Shown here: piece by piece, positions 1-11,057 of the stretch
Position numbering within the stretch: position 1 is the stretch's first letter
How the letters are laid out: every line of letters begins with the position of its first letter
From: Cristatella mucedo
Lineage: Eukaryota; Bryozoa; Phylactolaemata; Cristatellidae
Direction: 5' to 3'
Length of the DNA stretch: 64,000 bases
Assembly: GCA_009760855.2 (NCBI GenBank)
Contig: WPIO01000006.1
Span: 1,785,001 to 1,849,000 of the forward strand
Program-made: the position numbers and the translations under genes
Notes under the pieces: model-generated
Database searches by the model: none
What the model was told of the DNA's origin: nothing
What the model saw: the letters and a program-made list of their open reading frames with translations, nothing else

Positions 1-760
1 CCGCGGCGGCGGCGGCGGCCTCAAGTCAGCCTCGACGGTCCGCTCGCGAAGGCAGCCGCCCGTTGCGCGTCGGCGGCGGCCGCGGAGCTCATACTCCGCG
101 CGAGCGCGAGACGACGCCTGCCCGGCGGCCGCTCTCTCGCTCTAGTCCGCTGCTCAAACCGGAAGCGAGCGGTGTAAGCGACAGAGGAAACCGCTTACCG
201 GAAGCGATCGCGGCCGCCCTCGCGTCAGCCTTGCCATTTCGCGTGGCTGGGCGAAGTCGCAGCGGCGCGGGAAAGCGTCGCTGTGCTCGCCTTTCTCTCG
301 CGGCTGCCTGCGGTTGCGCTCACTCGCTGTATTGGGGAGTCGGGACCCGGCGTCACGCCCACGCGAAAGCAAGCGGCGAGCTCTGAGCGACCGCGCGCGT
401 CGCCGGAAGAACTGCTGCCCGAGCCTCGCTGCGGTTCTTGCAATTGTTAGCGTCAGCAAGCCCCAACGCGCTCATGGTTCGTGAATTTTATAAAGCTGAC
501 GAAGTTCAACCGATTCAACGCCACATGTAGACCGACGTTGAGGCGCACCGCCGAGACATACTGCGGCACAGCGATAATTCCTCTTTGCTGCCGCGTCGCG
601 TCGAGACTCGCGAGTAGGGTAGCGACACGCACCGCAGCGCTCGAACTAGCTAGTCACGTGACACTGCTCTGGGTTTCGCGCCGCAGCGAGTCCTGGTTTC
701 GGAAAGCGGCGAGCTCAGCTCGTCTCGACTTCGCGGATACGCTTCCGGTTGTCTGCGATC
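1..760. other. GC-rich, CpG-dense stretch without a supported gene
   Basis: The sequence is rich in CGG/CCG and CpG, as in a CpG island. Several frames stay open on both strands, but they are Arg/Ala/Ser-rich and overlap each other, as expected when GC-rich DNA lacks stop codons. No splice-bounded exon or known motif was seen. It may be the edge of a promoter or first exon lying left of the window. Confidence 0.5.
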
Positions 761-768
761 CGAGCTTA

Positions 769-1107
769 ATGTAATGTACTGTAATGTATCTCCGTCTGTA
801 ACTCCACAAAGTCACACAAACCATGTGGGTGTTACGCAGGAGATTTTTGTATTTCGCACTCACAGCCTAAGCCGCTTTCGGTACGCATTCGGTAGCCAAC
901 AGACTTCGTCTCACGCAACAAAGAGAAAGTGGGAAGCATAGAAGAGTCAGGAAAGCTGTTGAGGTTGTGAGTAGCATGAAAGTAGCAGCTCAGGATCACT
1001 GAAAAGGATGAGCCATAGTCGGCAGTAGGAGAGTAGTTGTCGTTGCGTAAGTATTGCGGAAGCGAGTTCCACAGTCTAGGACCTGCAGAGCTAAATGTTC
1101 TGTCTTG
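769..1107 (-). mobile_element. LINE-A 3' fragment
   Basis: This is one of at least five copies of a repeat (also near 7.0, 13.2, 39.5 and 48.0 kb). On the minus strand, better copies encode the block 'TVGDRSFSSAGPRLWNSLP', which is typical of the extreme C-terminus of non-LTR retrotransposon reverse transcriptase ORFs. The 3' end is the 'aatgtaatgta' side at about 769. The copy is truncated upstream, at the side near 1107, and carries stops. It is not functional. Confidence 0.75.
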
Positions 1108-2171
1108 CTATTCAACTCATTTCCTAGCTGCTCCACACCGCGAGACCGCTAAGTCGTGCGCGATATTCGCAAAGACGAGATTGAGACCCGCTCGGACGGT
1201 GCAAATCCGAGCTGACCACGTCGGGTGTGAAAGCACTCGCGTCCGCTAAGCGAGCGGCCCCAGCGAGCGTGGCCAGTCGGTGAACTGCTTCGACGACGCA
1301 GACCAAGCGAGCCTGGGAGCCCGGCGCGCGTCGTCGACGCTCGAATGGAGGAAAAGATCTCGTAAAATCTCTCATCAAAATCTCGCCAAGAGCCTCCAAG
1401 AGCCGGAAGTGGCGTCGCGGGCCACCGATAGTCGGCGGGCCAAGCCCGAAACGGGGCACGCGCGGCTGCCCTCGGCAATTTAATTTCCAGTTGGCCGCGG
1501 CGACGGAGAGGCTCGCACTAGCAGCCGCGCCGACGACCCGGCGGGAGCTACATGCAGTTTTCATCGGTTTCGCTAGGGATGCCAGCCGCCGCTGCGGAAG
1601 TGCTTCGTCGATAACGAGACTTGTCCGAGCAGTTCTCCCGAGTTCGGCTGACCTTTGGCCCACCTCGCCGGGTCGAGGCTCAGCCGCTTAAACAAAATTT
1701 CTGGTCACGCCTATTCTCTTAAATGCCCGGTCGTTTCGCAAGAAAAATTGCAGCCTAGTCAGCGTGTGCAATCTTCGTTCAAATAAGAAACCAAAATGTA
1801 ACCACTTCCGCTATGGCGCCTAACTAGCTAGCTTACTGCCGTTGAAGCTGTCGCGAATCGAAGCAATCCGAGGGACGAACGCCAGAAACGATAGAGATAA
1901 GGCAAGCTTTGGGAATTCTTAGGGAACCTTTGTCGCTAGCGCCATGGAAACTACGCGCGGATGGACGTGTACTCGCTTAACGACTACCGCTGCGCATTAG
2001 TCGCACGAGGTCCTCTCGTGATACGTCCTGTTGCGGCTGTCCAGAGGATCCAGTACGGCCGTGCATGTGTGTTGCCGTTTCGTGCTCCACACGGGTAGTA
2101 GTACTGCTGCATGTCCAGTGCACGAGTTTCTGCAAAGCTTCGAGAGTCGCCAGCAGAACGCGTCGGGGTGG
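1108..2171. other. GC-rich intergenic sequence, no supported gene
   Basis: CpG-rich sequence to about 1690, then AT-richer. A 179-codon frame on the minus strand (1124-1663) is Arg/Ala-rich with no recognisable domain, and overlapping frames are equally open, so it is not called as a gene. Confidence 0.4.
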
Positions 2172-2311
2172 GTACCAGAGGGAGCTGGAGGGAACCAGAG
2201 GGAGCTGGAGGGAACCAGAGGGAGCTGGAGGGAACCAGAGGGAGCTGGAGGGAACCAGAGGGAGCTGGAGGGAACCAGAGGGAGCTGGAGGGAACCAGAG
2301 GGAGCTGGCGG
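2172..2311. repeat. 20-bp minisatellite, about 7 units
   Basis: Near-perfect tandem copies of 'ggagggaaccagagggagct'. The unit length is not a multiple of three, so all six frames read through it with the same period-20 peptide. This explains the overlapping open frames here. Only the last unit shows substitutions, so the array is homogeneous. Confidence 0.95.
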
Positions 2312-2365
2312 GCACCAAAGAGAGGAGGCTGAACGCCCCAAACCAACATCTGCACTGTATTATTA

Positions 2366-2368
<3 letters not shown>

Positions 2369-2400
<32 letters not shown>

Positions 2401-2440
2401 TTTGTAAAACGCTCTATGAGAACTTAATCTCTATTCACAC
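2369..2440 (-). mobile_element. (AT)n tract joined to a short LINE-B 3' tail
   Basis: An (AT)n run is followed by 'aaaacgctctatgagaactt', the reverse complement of the LINE-B terminal sequence ('agttctctgagggcgctt'). Only the last 40 or so bases of the element are present. Confidence 0.55.
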
Positions 2441-3012
2441 ACTTCCCATATGCCACCGGGCTCGAGGCCATGACATCGGCCGACCGCAAAGAACCCTCTC
2501 GTGTTAGAACGACTGCTAGTTTTAACAACGGTGATTAACTTTCAATCTCACACGTTTCTCTGCTCCTTCTAAGCAATTATGTGAACGTATGTCTTTCCCT
2601 TCAGCTAGTAGTAAGCCACTAATTGTGGAAGTATTTATGATCCATCATGAAGCAATCCCGGCTTGCTTCATCTCTTATATGACTAATGTGAGCCTGCAAT
2701 AAAACTGTAGCTTACGTCTTACTATCGTAGATCTGGTTGACTAATAATAATTGTTATTATTACTATGGATCATTTGTGAAGCAAACTAAGAGAACCAAAT
2801 CTTTTTTCAGGTACTTGCAACTCAACTGCCAGAGAATCAATTTCGAGAGCCAAAGATATGTTCGTTATCATTCTTAGACAAGCACGCCAAAAAGCAAACA
2901 TCTATCATGCTTAGTTAGGCTAACGCCAAAAAGCGCACAAGTAGACTAGTCAGGTTAATACGACCTCTGGCCAGTATCATACACTGAATCGCGAACTCAA
3001 AAAAGGAGGTTT
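2441..3012. other. No recognisable feature
   Basis: AT-rich unique-looking sequence. Short fragments near 2730-2850 and 2880-2950 resemble LINE-B tail words but are too diverged to delimit. Confidence 0.4.
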
Positions 3013-3440
3013 TCAAGGATAATGATAATAATAATAATGCACTTGATAAAGCGCCCTCAGAGAACTCAATCTCTTTCTAGGCGCTTTACATTTGCTGCAA
3101 AAGGAAACGCGATTGAATGGTGAGTAATATCATGCTTCATTTCATAAGCAACATGAATAACATGGTATGGGGTGACATGCACAGGGTCAGCATGCATGCA
3201 AATGTGGTTAGTGGCAGCATGCGAAGTGTCAGCACGCATAAGCACATAAAGGGCGAATCGCAGGGACCCACAAAATGCTGTCCTAAGTTGGTGTGTCTTT
3301 AAGTTCTTCTTAAATGTGGTCAAGTCAGGGGACGTTCTGACGCAAGTCGGGAGAGAGTTCCAGGCTTTGGGAGCAAACGAACTGAATGCACGGTGGCTCG
3401 GAGCTTGAGGCCTGCAATTGTGGCGACTCGTCACACACAC
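3013..3440 (-). mobile_element. LINE-B (CR1/L2-like) 3' fragment
   Basis: A (TAA)n end, then 'cttgataaagcgccctcaga', then the 3' untranslated part and the last part of the reverse transcriptase ORF on the minus strand ('FSSFAPKAWNSLPT'). The same sequence recurs near 23, 29, 42, 45 and 53 kb. A 3' end made of a short (TTA)n repeat is typical of CR1/L2-clade LINEs. The copy is 5'-truncated. Confidence 0.85.
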
Positions 3441-3544
3441 GTCGTGCCTAAATAATCATCAAACGTTACACTCATATTGAAGGCATAGAAAACAAAGCTT
3501 CCTTACAGCGTGTACAGTTTTCTGAAATTCACGCTTGCATGGTG

Positions 3545-4540
3545 GCGAACTATCAAAAATTGAATGATGATAAAAAACTAACTTGGCACCTAGACCTTGG
3601 CCCAAGGATAACAATTTTACTCGTCACGATTCAGGTCGTGGGATTGAGTCCTGCAGCAGCCATTCCTTTATTGCCTACTGCAAACGGCGGTTATAAGGGC
3701 TGCGGCTCTGCGGCCACTTAATAAATGGATTGCTAAATCAGCCAAGCAAATGTTTTAGTTATGGGAAAGTTGGACGTTGGAAGACTCATCCCTCAAATAG
3801 GGCTCGACCGGAGTTTCTTTTGCATCTGCACGCAATCTGGGTTGGTGTTCTGTTCCAAAGTGAAATTTCTCTAGACAATCACACCAGCTCTAAGGTTAAG
3901 TCTGCCTACTTTCGGCTACGTAATATTGCAAACACTGCGACTGCCCAGACAGGGATACCACGTTAAAGCTTGTGTAAGAATTTGCAAAATCTAGTCTCAC
4001 TTTTATAACTTACTACCCTTAGATCGTCTGACCTGTGAAATGAGGCACTTAAAGTTGATAAAAAAATCAGCTGCAGCTTGAGCTCAGTGGTTAATACAGT
4101 AGTAATTGTCATATTGCACAACATCTCACCGACCCAAACTGACTCCTCATCAAGAAGCGTATCAACTTCAAGGTTTTGCCGCTCTTATTTTAGGTAAATT
4201 CGTGCTCTTCCTACTGACTACCAGTTGGAAATACGTTCGAGTCCAGGTTTCGTATTGTACCATCAGCTATTATTACTCGTCGCTTAGCTGTGCGTCTAAC
4301 CAATCTCAAATCCTTTCGAGACCGTGCAGTTAGTTCATATTTTCTCGAAGCTAGGAACGCTAGACTAGCATCGCGAGCCTCAGACTTAACGAAATGTCAA
4401 AAGCAGCTGAAGAAGCATGCGTTCCTCACAGGTTTTGCTGGATCCGCTGGCATTGTCCTTTGCATGCTTATTCGATCTGGCACTAGGCGCGGTATCACCG
4501 ACTATTTTGATACGGGTCCTTTGCAGCTTATGTAAAGTAC
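3545..4540 (+). mobile_element. Degenerate LINE-B copy split by a SINE
   Basis: Plus-strand pieces matching LINE-B appear in order: 'LNDDKK' near 3560, the block around 'gttctgttccaaagtgaaat' at 3848-3965 that corresponds to '[13 protein letters not shown]', and 'ctcaaatcctttcgagaccg' near 4304 followed by the region before the tail. The pieces are separated by a tRNA-like SINE at about 3590-3740. Many stops and indels mark it as old. Confidence 0.6.
3590..3740 (+). mobile_element. tRNA-like SINE, diverged copy
   Basis: Contains a degenerate B-box (ggattgagtcc, 3641-3651). The family's 3' half then follows, with 'cctttattgcc', a Cys/Gly-rich-looking 'ctgcaaacggcggtt' stretch and an end close to 'aaatcagcc'. 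It lies inside the LINE-B copy at 3545-4540, so it is younger than that copy. Confidence 0.6.
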
Positions 4541-6650
4541 ACAGCAATAGAATTAGTTTTCTTAGCGCACTAGACAAGTTATAGTGCCCGCCGGGAACGG
4601 AGCCATTGCAGCCTGGCGTCTGAGCGCATTTACTGGCATCTTCGAATGCGGTCATTTGTCCTATCTTTATCACGACGGAGTTTTATCATCTTAGCAAATT
4701 GCCACCTCGTTTCAGAGGCAAAGCTTGTGCTCTCCCTCACTTGCTGTCACGGACGATGTTGCTAACACTGCCCTGCACCGTTACAATTTCCAGCGTCCGC
4801 ACAATCCTCACTTTTGGCCCCTACGACCTTCCGATAACCGGACCCGAGACTGACTGCCTTGGATAAGCTCCTTAATGCCAGGTCGGAAGTCAAATCCTTT
4901 CCATTCGATACTTAATTCTTCGGGTGCAGCCGCTGCAGCGTAAGCCGCAACGACTTGCGACTGACAGAGTCACTCTGCAGCTAGGGAACACGCGAGAGTA
5001 AACTTGCCAAAGGCTGGCAGCAGCGCAGCGCCTTGTCGTGCACCACCTTGTCGTCAACGGTCGCAGCACGACCAACGCCGCGGCAAGCGGTGCTTGGCAG
5101 TCGTCAGCTTTCGAGGGACGCTGCCCGCTCGACCCCTTGCGTCCGTTTAAGGGGCATCGCAAGAACGCGTCTCGCTCAGATCACTCTTGAAAAGCAACCG
5201 TGCGAGAAAGCGCACCGTGCCATGCACGCACCACGCCGAGCGTTCCCACGAGTGCCGGAATTTTGCAGCTATCGCAGGCTAACAGAAGGTTAAAGTAGCT
5301 TCTTCTTTCGGAGTCACTCGGGTCACTAATTGAGAGCTGATTGCCAATTCGCAAAGACATTCACAAGAAAAATAGCTTTTTGACAACATGGACACCACAG
5401 ATTTCGAAAAGCATTGGACGCCCTGACTATCAGCGTCCGAGAACATTTTTAATTCAAACTGATAAAAAGAGCTGCAACAAACTCCTTTAATCAAGCCGTC
5501 GCAGATGCAACCAAGTTTGAACATATCGGTCAAATATCGGTTAAAACGCAGCACTACTTGGAGGTATGTAAAAGAAGTTGCTCTTCAGCTCCACTAAAAT
5601 TCTAAAATCCTTGAGGAAAGAGCTTGTACGAAGAGCAAATTGAGGTTCCACACAATGGGATGCGACATCAAAATTATCGATCCGATCGAGCCGACGCGGC
5701 TCCATAGGACCGATAGTCGAACAATGCAGGACAATCTAGGATCTCTGGGCAGAGGACTGACACCTCAAAGTAGGTGGCAAATGCAAGGACAAGGGCTCCT
5801 TAACCCAGGCTGATTTCAGACGGATAACAAATGCGATATCCGCAAACGTATGCTATATCCGTAGTTCAACTGGTAAATCAACAGCGGTCGATATAAAACC
5901 GTTTAGCCCGAAGTAGACCAGTTCTGTAAGACTTGTGGGTACCTACGGGTTTCCCTGGACGGAAATTACGAAATGAATTTTTTCATCTGTCTTTCATGAG
6001 ACAGGCTGCAGTTGCGAAACCACTGTGCAAGCATAGACATATTAGTCTTGTGAAAATGCAAGCATAACAAATTCAACTGAAGCTAGCATTCAACTCTGGT
6101 GCTGAAAATTAAGTGATAAAAATGTAGAAATATGATGTAACAACATTTTTGTTCCTGGGTAGTAAGTGTCATTTCCTGATTGCTTATTCCTAGGAATTGT
6201 AAGAATCGGTCGTTACTCCCTATATGCTTCGCTTTTGTCACCAGGATAGTGACACAATTTAAATTAATACAATTTTAAATAAGAAACTTTAAGTTAGCAT
6301 CTTGCGGCTCACATTTAGTCAGGAACTTGACGCTGTTCTTTCCTCTAGATATATCGGTCCGCAGTGGCCAGTCCCTTTAGTGGTGATGAGCTTTAGCGTT
6401 CACGCCATTCCATTGGCGGAGAAAACAAGGAAACTTCGTAAAACCAGCGAGGAGGCTCATCAGAAAAGGTGCCATTTTTAAGTCTCTAATGACCTCCTAG
6501 CCTTAGTTGCCATTCTTCAAGGCACTCGGCAAAATTCTGACACTGTTTTAGTCCTCTTTGAGGTACGCAGAGTACGCCATGTTGAGATAAGGCCACGTGC
6601 TCCCAATATAAAGCGTCTTTGAGGTTCCTGGATGGACTGTCTGTGAATAG
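4541..6650. other. No recognisable gene or repeat
   Basis: Moderate-GC to AT-rich sequence. Open frames are short (under 100 codons), overlap on both strands and lack splice-bounded structure or motifs. Confidence 0.4.
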
Positions 6651-6654
6651 GCAC

Positions 6655-6716
6655 CATTCTTTCTCTAAGGGCGCTTATAAAAATGTATTAATATTACTAT
6701 TACTATTCAATTGAGC
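6655..6716 (+). mobile_element. LINE-B 3' tail remnant
   Basis: 'tctctaagggcgcttataaa' followed by an (ATT/TACT)-type run matches the terminal 40 or so bases of LINE-B. Nothing recognisable of the element remains upstream. Confidence 0.5.
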
Positions 6717-7027
6717 GCTCACCGGCGATTCGTATGGCCTGAAAGAGACAGGCCATATTGATGCCGAAGCACAGCCCATCTTGCCGACTGAAAAGCTGGT
6801 AGTAAGTCAGTGACGCTTTTTCTGATCTGCTATGTCGACGCTTTCATACAAAAAGGTCCGCCTATAGAGCGTAGATTTCAGAAGCTCATAGTTAGAACTG
6901 GTACGACCAAGTTCTGTTACCAGATCGCTGAGGTCTTTCCGGTTTGGGAAGTATGGCTTTCTCTCCCACGCAGCCTTATTTGTGAAATTGGAATCTGGAT
7001 CGGCAATATGTTCCTCGCAGTCTTCCT

Positions 7028-7410
7028 TAATGTAATGTAATGTATCTCCGTTTGTAACTCCACAAAGACCATGTGGGTGTTACCCAGGAGAGTTTTGTAT
7101 AGCGCACTCACAGCCTAAGCGGCTTTCGGTACGCATTCGGTAGCGAAAAGACTTCGTCTCACGCAACAAATAGAAAGTGGGAAGCATAGCAGAGTCAGGA
7201 GAGCAGTTAAGGTAGTGAGTAGCATGAAAGTAGCAGCTTAGGACCGCTGAAAAGGATGAGTCATAGTCGGCAGTAGGGGAGTAGTTGTCGTTGCGTAAGA
7301 ATTGTGGAAGCGAGTTCCACAGTCTAGGACCTGCAGAGCTGAAGCTTCTGTCGCCAACGGTCTTTAAGCGGAGGAATGGGACAGCTAATTTATTGTCCAC
7401 ACAGGACCCG
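7028..7410 (-). mobile_element. LINE-A 3' fragment, well preserved
   Basis: The minus-strand frame 7080-7400 reads through the C-terminal reverse-transcriptase block 'RSFSSAGPRLWNSLPQFLR' and beyond it. It shares long near-identical stretches with 769-1107, 13170-13618, 39540-40105 and 48003-48425. The 3' end is again the repeated 'taatgtaatgta' motif at 7028. It is 5'-truncated near 7410. Confidence 0.8.
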
Positions 7411-8079
7411 AGGGCGCGAACAGGCTGATTCCTTGGTGATCTCTCCTGAAGATGGCTAGATCCCTCTCGGGAGGGGTGGGGATGGGTGCTTCGGTAATGT
7501 GGTAATGAGGCGACGGATGAAGAAATGTGTGGATCATGTTGGGAGGGAGGCGGGGTCTTGCCATTCCGACGTTTGCAAGGGTCCGCCGTGTAAGAGTAGC
7601 AGTTGCTTGACTGGTCACTTGGTTTCAGCCAAAGTTTTGAAATAATAAATTTCAGGGCTCTTTTATTCTCACCTTCACAGCCTGTAAAAATTCCGGACTT
7701 ATATAGATTTAAAAAAATTACATTTTACACGTTGTCTAATATTGTGCAAGACATTCTAACTAACCTTCAAGAGTTAACTTGCAGTGCTTGCAAGTAAAGT
7801 GAGCTGCCTGAGACTTGTCCTGATCGCCGACTTTCATACCAAAGAAAGCTTTGCATGCCTCGCACATTCTAATAGAAGCCTGCGTGGAGCTCTTTCTTGC
7901 CCTCGCCTTGATAAATTTTCCACGAACCGCACGTGGGCGTAGCAAAATACCTCTGCTGGGTTCAAGCAAACTCCTGACGCCATGTCAACTAAATACGGCT
8001 ATTCGCCATTGTCTTACTCTTCTATCACATATATTAAATTGTTCGTGTAAGGAATCTTTACTCTAGCACCTCTATGGAT
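7411..8079. other. No recognisable feature
   Basis: Mixed-composition sequence with only short overlapping open frames. No motif or repeat match was seen within the window. Confidence 0.4.
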
Positions 8080-8140
8080 ATTACTGTACAGTAATCCACT
8101 AGTATAGTACAGTATACTATACTATACAGTAATCCACTAA
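8080..8140. repeat. Short palindromic AT repeat with a duplicated flank
   Basis: 'tacagtaatccacta' occurs twice, on either side of a self-complementary core ('tatagtacagtatactata'). This could form a small cruciform. No function is implied by the sequence alone. Confidence 0.6.
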
Positions 8141-8149
8141 CCATATTTG

Positions 8150-8325
8150 TGTGCTTACCCTGTGCATGTCACCGATAACCATGTTTCGCTTGTTGTCATT
8201 GAGCATGCTGGCACTGACTATTCGATCGTGCTTTCTGTGCAGCAAATGTTAAGTGCCTAGAAATAGATTGAGTTCTCTGAGAGCGCTATATAAAATGTAT
8301 CGTTATTATTATATTAATATGTTAT
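8150..8325 (+). mobile_element. LINE-B 3' end
   Basis: Matches the last 170 or so bases of LINE-B: 'ccctgtgcatgtcacc', then 'agcaaatgttaagtgcctag', 'gagttctctgagagcgct' and an ATT-rich end. The orientation is plus and the copy is strongly 5'-truncated. Confidence 0.75.
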
Positions 8326-8529
8326 GTATCATTGTCGCCGCCCCGCGTATTATCGTCACCGCCCCTGGCACTGACTTATATGTTGAATGGGATCGAGATT
8401 GAACTGTCGGCGATCAAAAGTTAGCCATTTTCATGGTATTATAAAACTTCGAGTGTGTCATAACAAATTCTTGAGCTTAACACCCGCTAGTCATTCTGGC
8501 TTAACGGTGCGCACTCCCAGGCACGTAGA

Positions 8530-8622
8530 CACACACACACACGCACGCACGCACACACATACACACACACACACGCACACACACACACACGCGCGCGCGC
8601 GCACACACACGCGCGCGTGCAT
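8530..8622. repeat. (CA)n microsatellite with (CG)n interruptions
   Basis: An AC/GC dinucleotide array with CACG variants. It produces a spurious His/Thr-Arg open frame. Confidence 0.95.
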
Positions 8623-9690
8623 ACGTAACGAGTTTTGTATTTGGCCGTTAATCTGCTGACCTAAAAGACTGCCGCTGGTTGCGTCCTGGTGGCGCTTTAA
8701 CTATCTAACGGTCACATGTAACCCATAGCTTATCCGGAAAGTTTTATATTGCAAAAATACGCACTATCTAACCGCCTCAAGAATATCCAGCAAGTTCACC
8801 CCGCCATGGCACGAGTAAGCGAAATGCAGCCTGCGACTGAAAATCCGTCGAATTACTTACAGCTTCGAGCACATTGAGTAATGTCTACTTGCAGGTACGC
8901 TGTGCAGTTCGCTTGTCATGAGAATAAGATTAGTAAGGCTGACTTGAAGCAGCGCGGCTTCTTCAGAGCGCCCAGAGGGCATTGCTGATGCCAGTGAAAA
9001 GAAGGTCCTGGCCGAAGTCGTGGTATAAACTGATCGCAACCCAAGTAAAAAATGCAATCAAGCTCCTCCCCAAGCCAAATCAGTCCTCTCTTGCAGCGAT
9101 TCTTTTTTATCTACACGAATCGCGTGAGACAGCTAAGTGTTTGGGGTCTCGCCGAGACAATGCGTTGCTGTTTGCCGTTGCTCAAGCACAAGTCAAACGC
9201 ACGAGGTGCAGTCCTGCTGCACACAGACAAGCAAACTGCTGACGTCGAAAGAGCGGGAACTAATTGCTCGGCCGCCGAAACGAGGCACAACAGCGAACGT
9301 TGTTTAATCGCTGCACTATTGTGCATACATCCCTCATTTGCAGCCAGTCCGGTGTTGTGTGGACGAAATCCGAGCATGCCAACGCTCGTCCTAACTGATA
9401 CGGGCATGCTTAAGACTAAGCTCAGAAGGGGACCAGACCATGACCTTACTAGAGGCAAGATTAATCACAGGAAGGCTCAAGCCGTCTATTGCGCGCCTTT
9501 CGAGTCGGTCCGAGCAGGTCGGAGCCGGCTGCGCGCCCACCCCAGTACCCTCTGCGCGCGTCTGCGCTCGTGGCTCCGGTGCTCACTCGACGCGGCGCGA
9601 CAGGGCGACGGAATACTCGAATCGTCGATGCAACACTGCAATACTGTACCGCCTCAACGACTAAAGCCTCAGTAAGAAAAATTCAGGTGG
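8623..9690. other. No supported gene
   Basis: Overlapping open frames on both strands (longest about 207 codons on plus, 9052-9675) lack motifs and have near-random composition. No convincing splice-bounded exon was found. Confidence 0.35.
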
Positions 9691-9698
9691 GCAAGTAC

Positions 9699-9922
9699 GT
9701 GTCCGGGTACTTACCACGTGAGCCGTAATGGCTCTCTGGGTAAGGCGGTTGCTTTTCAAGACCTTGGCCCCGGGGTCGTGGGTTCGAATCCTGTCGTGGG
9801 AGATCCTTTATCGTCACTGCAAGCGGTGGTGATAGCCGTAAAGGCTCTTCTGTCGCTATACAGAGAAAGAGGCTGTAAAATCAGCTAGCATTTTTTTTAC
9901 CACCAGGTAAGTACCCGGACAC
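9699..9922 (+). mobile_element. tRNA-derived SINE enclosed by inverted repeats
   Basis: A SINE occupies about 9718-9893. It has an A-box-like 'tggctctctggg' at 9729-9740, a perfect B-box (ggttcgaatcc, 9781-9791), then the family's 3' half ending in 'gaggctgtaaaatcagc'. It is flanked by exact 17-bp inverted copies of 'ggtaagtacccggacac' (left arm 9699-9715 in reverse, right arm 9906-9922). Similarity continues a few bases outward. The arms are not part of the other SINE copies, so they belong either to an older foldback element hit by the SINE or to a composite element. Confidence 0.75.
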
Positions 9923-10120
9923 TTGACTTCAGCTTTTCCAGCAGGTGGAAAATGTCGGCTGCGTGTTGTTCGTCGCTGATGCACGACCTCGTTCCTTTCA
10001 GCAAAGCAAGTCTGCTCTTGCGATTTATCGAGGGTTCAATCGGGCTTCTAGCTTCGAAGGCAAACGTCTTAGCTAGCTGCGCACTGCATTTGAAGAAAAT
10101 ATGGTAAATTACCGTTGTAG

Positions 10121-10330
<210 letters not shown>

Positions 10331-10913
10331 ACGAAAGAGGTGAAGATGAAACGAGGGAGCTAGGGACATAAAAGTAATGGGAGGTCGAGAAGCACAACGA
10401 GACTTGATCGCCCGTACATGGCATGTCTCGAGGGCATTTGTGGCTGCCCAGCGAAGCGCGACAAGATGGCTACGAGCGATGGCTGCGTACGCATCACTTC
10501 CGCAGTAGGCTACGCAGCACCATTTCAGACGCGGGCGCGGGCGCAGGCGCTGGCGCTGCGAGCTATAATAAGGGCTTCTCAAATAGCATTACCGTCTCCC
10601 CCGTGGGAAATAAGTGGCGCACAACGACCGTAAATGTTGTCTCGAAGGATATGCGGATCGAGCACGACTGGATGGAGGACGGCAGCAAGCGTTTTTGCCT
10701 TCTTGCCCCCGGGCGGCCTGTGCGACCCCTCCAGGCTGTCTGATGACCGCCCCGAGTCCCAAGAGTGCTTCAATCGAGTGCTCGCCTATTGGATGGTGCC
10801 TCGTGGGTTTCTCTTGGCTCGACGGGCACGTTATGTCCAGATATGAGAGCGCTTGATTAAAAAGGGCGTGACTCGGACAATACTCTAGCGAGCCGCTCAT
10901 TTCCTGAGGGTGG
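10331..10913. other. GC-rich stretch with weak coding-like frames
   Basis: A plus-strand frame ending at 10743 contains 'KDMRIEHDWMEDGSKRFC', and another frame ending at 10846 contains 'RPESQECFNRVLAYWMV'. Both look more protein-like than their surroundings. They are in different frames, lack clear splice sites and match nothing I recognise, so no gene is called. Confidence 0.3.
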
Positions 10914-11057
10914 ATGCAGCAGAGTGAGCTGAGCGAGGCATGCGTCGAGTTCAACGGCGCCTACCAGATCGAGGCGCGCTTCCTGGACGACGAGCCGAGC
11001 CTGGCGAAGCAGAGTGCCACTCAGAAGCACTCTGAAGCGAAGAGCGAGAGGCGCTGA
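10914..11057 (+). CDS. Small unrecognised ORF or exon, 47 codons
   Basis: An ATG at 10914 opens a frame to a TGA at 11055-11057. The first 36 or so codons have strong G/C preference at the third position and a natural-looking composition, including 'ELSEACVEFNGAYQIEARFL' and 'DDEPSLAKQ'. An in-frame stop lies just upstream (10905-10907). It is therefore either a short ORF or an exon entered through an acceptor such as ...gatgcag at 10919. No family is recognised. The tail (SEAKSERR) looks non-coding. Confidence 0.3.
   Translation: MQQSELSEACVEFNGAYQIEARFLDDEPSLAKQSATQKHSEAKSERR

Noticed and set aside
1124-1663. 179-codon minus-strand ORF
   Set aside because: Other frames are equally open, composition is noise-like, and there are no splice sites or motifs.
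9781-9791. Possible tRNA gene (perfect B-box)
   Set aside because: No complete cloverleaf, and the sequence continues into the repeated SINE 3' half.
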